NCBI RefSeq assembly: GCF_000224145.3
Contig: NC_020174.2
Span: forward strand, 1,496,734 to 1,560,733
Source of the DNA: Ciona intestinalis
Taxonomy: Eukaryota; Chordata; Ascidiacea; Phlebobranchia; Cionidae
Reading direction: 5' to 3'
DNA: 64,000 nucleotides
Positions 58,737-64,000 of this stretch are shown here, in pieces. The position numbers and the translations under genes are program-made. The notes under the pieces are model-generated. The model was not told where the DNA came from, did not search any database, and saw nothing but the letters and a program-made list of their open reading frames with translations. Position 1 is the stretch's first letter. The number at the start of each line of letters is the position of its first letter.

Positions 58737-61700
58737 TTAGCTTTCACCCATCGCCCTCATTTTATCTTCAAGTTGTGTCATGCACCTCTTGGTGTGTTCT
58801 TTATTTCTAACTTTCTCTTCATTAGAATCCCAGTCTATTGCCTGATCCATATACTCTGTTGCTTTTTTGTAGTACTCTAATGCTGCCTGATAATTTCCCA
58901 AGTTGTCCTGGTTATTTGCAAGATTATGCATGGAATACCCAACCACGTAATATTTTCTGTATGAATCCGGGTATGCATCCTTCATTATCTGGACAGAACG
59001 CTTATTATAATGACTTGCTTTTTTGTAATCTCCTCTCCCCGAGTAACAGCATGCAAGGTAGTAATACCCTGATGATAAACTCTCTGCCAGTCCACGATGC
59101 ATTTTGAACTCCCCGTTGACCTTTTGCAACATCGAGCGAAAAAATTCAATGTTTCCGTCTCTCCCCACCGTTCCTCCAGTTCCTTGCTTATCATTTTGCT
59201 TCATCCCCGTAAAACAACTCATGATTCCTTTGAAGTTAATCCTCGTACCTACTGTGCCGGCTGCTTCAACGTAAACATCAACTGCTGCTTTGTACAGAAA
59301 CATTGCTCTGGATTCCATTGCTTTACTCCTATACAGCTCCCCCATCTGGTATAACCTATCCCCAAACATAGAGTTCTTTGGTAATCTTTTAATCTGCTCC
59401 AATGCTTGCTCAAACAACTTATTGGCATCTGGATGCATTAGTTTGGAATGACACAATACGACACGGAAAGTAACACAGAGTTGTTCATAGGGTTCACCCT
59501 TCACTACTTTGTATTGATTTAGTAGTTTAATTGCTTCTTCATACTTCCCATCATTTATATTTTTAGATGCATCATCTGGAAATTTAAAAAAAATATATTT
59601 ATTCATTATAAAGGATTGGTTTGGAAGAATAAAGCAATTTTATTGGAGTTAAAATGTCATTCAGCACCATATGTGGTGGCTTAATACACTTTATTATTTG
59701 AAGTTAGTTAATAATTAATATGTATGCAACTGTAAGTAAAAGTTTGTAATATATCTGCATGAGTTTTAACTTAGACAAACCATTGTGATTAATTTGGGGG
59801 GTTTTTAATTTTTAAGTGTGCGACTGACACAAAGACACAAGCCGCCAATGGTAGCGGCGAAACGCCATGAACCAGTATCCCCTCTGTTACAGGTAGGTTA
59901 AGAACTATTGCTACATGATCTTGTACCAATACCTACCAAGCAACAACAGATTATGGGTGTTCATGCCCATTCCAAACTGATCAGTTCGTATACTAGTGCT
60001 CTCACTTATATCCAAACTGGGACTTACTGGTGCTGTGTAAAACAGAACGTATTAGTATGCTGTGGTTTGCAGTTTATATGCTGTTGCTACCAGGAGTCCT
60101 ATTAGGTTCAATGGAGCTCCTTCAGCAATTTATTATTTTGGTGATTAACATTTGTAAGTCATATTCAAGTCACTTTTACCACATGATATTTCTGATAAAG
60201 GTGAAACTTGGTCAGCCTTAGTAATAACTTCTGGTAGATTTAATATCTTGTTATATTTATACTTCTCTACTTGACACAAATTGGGTTCAAGGTTCATCAT
60301 ATCCTGTGGTTAACAAGTAACTTTGTGTTTTGCCTTTAGCTTAATAGATACAGTTAAACCTAGCAACTAGCATGAGGTAAATGTTGAATAAACACACCAT
60401 GCATGTGACCTTGTGTAGTACAGTGAGCATGGTCTTGTGGGTAAACATGAAAGTAGCCTAATAGTTTTGTACCTTGTATAGCTGTTGGGCTTTGCAGCAT
60501 AGTGCTGGGATGAGTGTCTAGATTTGTCGAGCGACCAATATCTGAAAAACATTAATCATGTAATGCTGTGATAAGTTTTGCAAATCTGATTCTGATCTGG
60601 TTCTCATAGAGTTTTTGTGAAAAAGCATGAAGAAAGGATCTAGTGCTACGAAACAGACAAAAATTAAGTCCAACCAATTGTACAATAATAATAAATTGGC
60701 AAACTAATATAACAAACTATTAATTACTTGATGTAAACTCTTTGTTTATTATCTTTGAGTTTCCTGACATCTTCGTTAATTCATGGCCCATGTATGCTTG
60801 ATCTCCAAATGCTTCGTGTTCTGTTTTGTATTGCTGTGAAAATAAAGGTTCCTGGAACTGCAGGGGTGGATCTGAAAACTCTACTTTTGTTTTTCTTAGT
60901 TGGTCACTCTGGACATCAGGTTTTCTTTCACTGCTCAACTCCTTTCGCTCATCAATATTTAGTGTACTCTTGTTCTCTTTCTCGGCTTGTTCTTCAGGTT
61001 TTGGTGCATTCACGTATAATGGCTTTGGTGCAGTGTCTTCATAAGCATCGAATGGTTTAGAGTGTTCAGTTGTCCCTCCAGTTACTTTCAAGTCATTTTT
61101 TGGGCTTTCAATTAAACTTTGAGATTCAACAGATGAATAAGCTGGTGGTAACGTGGATGCATTTATTGGATTTTCCGCCTTAATAAATTCAGACAGTTTT
61201 CTGTCTTTTGTCGGCATTGGTGTTATCAATTTAACATGCAGCTTTCTTACAATATTCAACGCCTCATTGGCAAGCTCATACCCCATGTTATCATCACCAG
61301 ACATGAAAGTTTGCTCCAGTATCTCTCTAACATCGAATATTTGAGGTCTGTTTTTTTCTTCATGTCCCCAACACCTTCTCATAACTTTGTCCAAGCAGTC
61401 AGATATTTCACGATCACGAGGTTGAAGCAATTTCTCTCTTTCTAGTTCAGGTCGCTGTTTATTTTTCACAGCATTCCTAATATGTTCTTCCTCTTGAATG
61501 TGACTAAAAGGGGGTTTTCCACTCAAAATCTGGTATAAAATCATTCCATAGCTGTAGACATCTTGACATTTATTTCTTTTAAATGGGTTTTCTAAAAATT
61601 CTGGTGCACAGTAACAAATTGTGTAAGCTCCTTTTTCGTTTTTATGTGTTTGTTTTGAAGATGTTGATGCTTTTTTCTTTGTTGTGTGAGCCTCAATTAC

Positions 61701-62700
61701 TGTTGTGCCAAAATCAATAAGTTTTGCATGCAATGTATTGTCTAATAACACATTAGACGGCTTCATATCACCGTGGACCATTCGCTTTTTCTTGTCAAAT
61801 GCATGTAAGAAGCACAAGGCACTGGCGATGTCAATTGCAATTCTTATTTTAAGTTGCATGGAAATTTGAATAGGATCTTGCATGGCTGGGTTTGTTTTAT
61901 CCAGCAAACTGTGCAAGTTCCCAACTTGATGGTAATCCAGAATGACACCCAGATAATTATTCCATATAGTTAAGCCATGCATGCGTACAATGTTATAATG
62001 ATTCAGTGACTGGAGTGCCTGTATCTCCATTGGTAACCTGTGATTAATAATAGAATTTATAAAAGCCTATTAGCTTAACAGGATAACGTAGTGTAAACAA
62101 ATACAGATCAGAAACAACACTGTGGTTACAAGATCCAAACATCTTAGTTTATGTCAGAATTAACTAATTATTCATGTCATGCTACAATAATGGAAAGTGT
62201 TTGAATCATAGGACCAGTATTTTATTTACACACACAAAATTTAAATAAAAATGCAATTTACTTCTGAATCCATTTTTCAGGGGAAAAATTTTTAGTTGCA
62301 GATTCATCGTCAAGACACTTGATTGCTACAACCCCAAGTTTTTTGTGAAATGCACGAACTACTACTCCAAAACCACCAGCCCCTAATGGATTATTGAAAT
62401 CAAACTCAGACAAATAAATTTCATCTGAATTGTAGAAACGATCACTTGGAACTGCTGCGAAAAGAAACATAAAATCAAAATGAATGCACGGAATAAGAGG
62501 GTAAGATATGCTTCTAATCTTTAATTAAAATAGTTAGTCTTCCATTTTAACTACTGTGTTTGTGAACATGAACTATACTAAAACATACAAAAAAATTAAC
62601 ACTGCAAAAAAGCCTACCAAAAAAAATATCTATATCTTTAATTTTTGAAAACACATATACAGTAGTTTCAACTAAATTAGTGTACTTACTACTTACCCAT
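58737..62700 (-). CDS. RIPK/IRAK-like kinase fused to a C-terminal TPR region
   Basis: Five exons on the minus strand keep phase: 62700-62697 (only ATGG), 62454-62262, 62037-60728, 60541-60473, 59575-58737, giving 804 aa. The kinase domain covers ~15-305: Gly loop LGAGGFGVVV (25-34), VAIK with K47, a C-helix Glu near E70, catalytic loop VHGDMKPSNVLLD (D156), DFG at 174-176, and CAPEF at 209-213. All catalytic residues are present. HGD replaces HRD, as in several RIPK-type kinases. A 200-residue polar linker follows (PPAYSSVESQ). The last ~280 residues are TPR-like helical repeats (INDGKYEEAIKLLNQY, MGELYRSKAMESRAMFLYKA, ACCYSGRGDYKKASHYNKRS, DNLGNYQAALEYYKKATEY). The join depends on donor GTAATT at 60727 and two phase-matched introns. 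Otherwise the kinase would stop at 60720 as a shorter isoform. Likely an immune or stress signalling adaptor kinase (inference). Confidence 0.82.
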
Positions 62701-63231
62701 TTTTTTGACGAGCAATTATATTCAGCAATATTTCAGATAAATTTAAACAAATCTGAGAGTTTAGAAGGCAAATACAAACTGTTGTTCCATATAATATAAA
62801 TAAAAGTATAAATTTTTAACTGTCAGACACATAGCGCTTAAGGTCTTACGCCAGACGATACATATTAGGTAAGTATAAGGAAGAAGATTATAATTAAACA
62901 AGCCAAGATGAAGGGTATTTCCCGTAAACTGGCCAAAGGTGGTTTCCCATTAACTTTTAGAAGTGTTTCCAGATTCCGTTTTTATACGATATCATTATAC
63001 ATTTCCCAAAGTACACCAATACTCAATCGTATTTAGCATATTTTGATCAAGTATATTAATTATATATGCGCTTACAAGGTATTCGCAGCGAAACTACTGC
63101 GGCTTGTTTAAAATAGTAAACTCTTTTAGGCTGTTTAAAAACTTTAAATTGATGTATTAATGTAATAATAATAATCACAACAGTTGGTATGCAACGGGGT
63201 TTGTGACATTGGTTGCGAAGCCAAGAAATTT

Positions 63232-63297
63232 ACAGATGAGAGAGTCCACTCGTAAACTCATTATATAACGAGTTTGCGAGTGGCCTCTCTCATCTGT
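63232..63297. repeat. Long imperfect hairpin
   Basis: Two 28-nt arms (63232-63259 and 63270-63297) are complementary at 26 of 28 positions around a 10-nt loop (ATTATATAAC). The arms start ACAGATGAGAGAG. It could be a tiny palindromic transposon, a transcribed hairpin, or a recombination product. Confidence 0.75.
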
Positions 63298-63431
63298 GCT
63301 AGTAGTGTTTAAACAGGGACTTTCCCATTGCAAGGATTTCGGTATCGCTAATGACAGGTCACGTGATAAAATGTTTTCGTTTCTTTTGAGGCACAAATGG
63401 GTGAGATCCGATAACCAGTGGAATCGGGTCC

Positions 63432-63584
63432 TACTAAAACACGCCCGGCGGGGCCCGGTGGGGCCCGGTGAAAAAAAAAATACTAAAACACGCCCGGTGC
63501 GGGGCCCGGTGGGGCCCGGTGGGGCCCGGTAGGGACCCGGTGGTCACGGTAATGCTAAAACACGCCCGGTGGGGGGCCCGGTGA
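63432..63584. repeat. GC-rich minisatellite
   Basis: Three blocks start with CTAAAACACGCCCGG (63432, 63482, 63555). Each is followed by several copies of a 10-bp GGGCCCGGTG unit. One block ends in a run of ten A. The composition is very unlike the AT-rich surroundings. Confidence 0.8.
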
Positions 63585-63778
63585 GTAGTTCGTACAAAGG
63601 GAGCTTTCCCTATGCAAGATCCACCAAACTGTGTGTGTATAAAGATGTTTAGCTGAGTGAGACCCTAAGTTGAGGTTTTTAAATATAAACTTTGATTATG
63701 TACGACGTTTGTTTCGTTGGGGACACTTACATAATGAACTGTATTTTTATCAAACGTTTGTTATTTATTTTTTGTTAA

Positions 63779-63987
63779 TATAGGCAGTGGGGGAAAATGG
63801 GACACATGTTCATTCTATTTTCTCGTCCCATTTGATAGTATACAAAGAACGTTCAAAGAAATATAAAACCATATCCTCACAAATCCCATAGGGCATAGAC
63901 CGTTGTTAATTGTTTAAAACACAATCAGGATATTTGAATGCTATAAATGCTAAAAGTGTCCTACGGTACGTTACGGCACAGTACTAT
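63779..63987 (+). mobile_element. MITE copy at right edge
   Basis: Starts GGCAGTGGGGGAAAATGGGA and shares ATAAAACCATATCCTCAC and CCGTTGTTAATTGTTTAAAA with the copy at 40250. The right end is degenerate (AAAGTGTCCTACGG...GTACTA). Confidence 0.65.
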
Positions 63988-64000
63988 ACAGACACATGTA

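Larger units (their letters stand above)
62701..64000. other. Kinase-TPR upstream region with repeats
   Basis: Contains the 5' UTR and promoter of the kinase-TPR gene, a long hairpin (63232-63297), a GC-rich minisatellite (63432-63584) and a MITE copy (about 63779-63987). No coding region is seen. Confidence 0.5.

Noticed and set aside
61153-61445. Plus-strand frames inside the kinase gene
   Set aside because: Antisense shadows of the long kinase exon.
1-64000. CRISPR arrays, bacterial operons, phage genes or ribosomal RNA
   Set aside because: No spaced direct repeats, Shine-Dalgarno-linked frames or rRNA sequence. All recognised genes are intron-bearing animal genes or single-exon animal genes.

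Overview
This window is 64 kb of an AT-rich animal genome, almost certainly an ascidian tunicate of the Ciona type. The evidence is a single RXR of chordate type, one ferroportin, GASZ/ASZ1, ITPA, COASY and cPLA2 genes packed at about one gene per 4-5 kb, many very short introns (53 and 78 nt in ASZ1), and MITEs with TAGTAGGGTGGGGG termini. The species is an inference. Exon models were built by hand from splice signals and intron phase. Every multi-exon model marked complete sums to a multiple of three.

Layout, left to right: 3' end of an unrecognised Ser/Thr-rich protein gene (1-3792, +); single-exon TRAIP ubiquitin ligase (5181-6578, +); SMU1 splicing factor (7008-11188, +); a short TBRG1-like coiled-coil gene (11460-12169, +); an unrecognised acidic protein with a C-terminal membrane segment (14064-12425, -), divergent from SLX9/FAM207A (14439-15935, +); ferroportin SLC40A1 with an uninterrupted coding region (17136-18797, +); ASZ1/GASZ (22300-20052, -), divergent from ITPA (22632-24344, +); an unrecognised leucine-rich protein (27330-24684, -); a 3.4-kb gene-free stretch; RXR (36404-30747, -); a MITE-rich interval; a group IV phospholipase A2 (about 39827-46577, +, containing an assembly gap); COASY (47347-50617, +); and two long genes in tandem on the minus strand.

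The most interesting part is the right end. Gene one (62700-58737, -) encodes a RIPK/IRAK-like kinase joined by a linker to a C-terminal TPR region (804 aa). Gene two (58040-51678, -) encodes an 809-aa protein with a predicted N-myristoylation signal, a coiled coil and two TIR domains, flanked on both sides by homologous Tudor/SH3-like modules. Both TIRs keep a C-x-x-E motif at the position of the catalytic Glu of TIR NADases. The two genes are head to tail, 0.7 kb apart, and look like a candidate innate-signalling pair. Their connection is inferred from domains and adjacency only.

Other notable points: ferroportin has replaced three residues that in human ferroportin bind metal or hepcidin (H43, C326, H507). 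A 193-bp MITE family is clustered in and upstream of the PLA2 gene. Two gene pairs share short divergent promoters. Several genes have a splice acceptor just before the ATG with no visible upstream exon, which fits either 5' UTR introns or tunicate SL trans-splicing.
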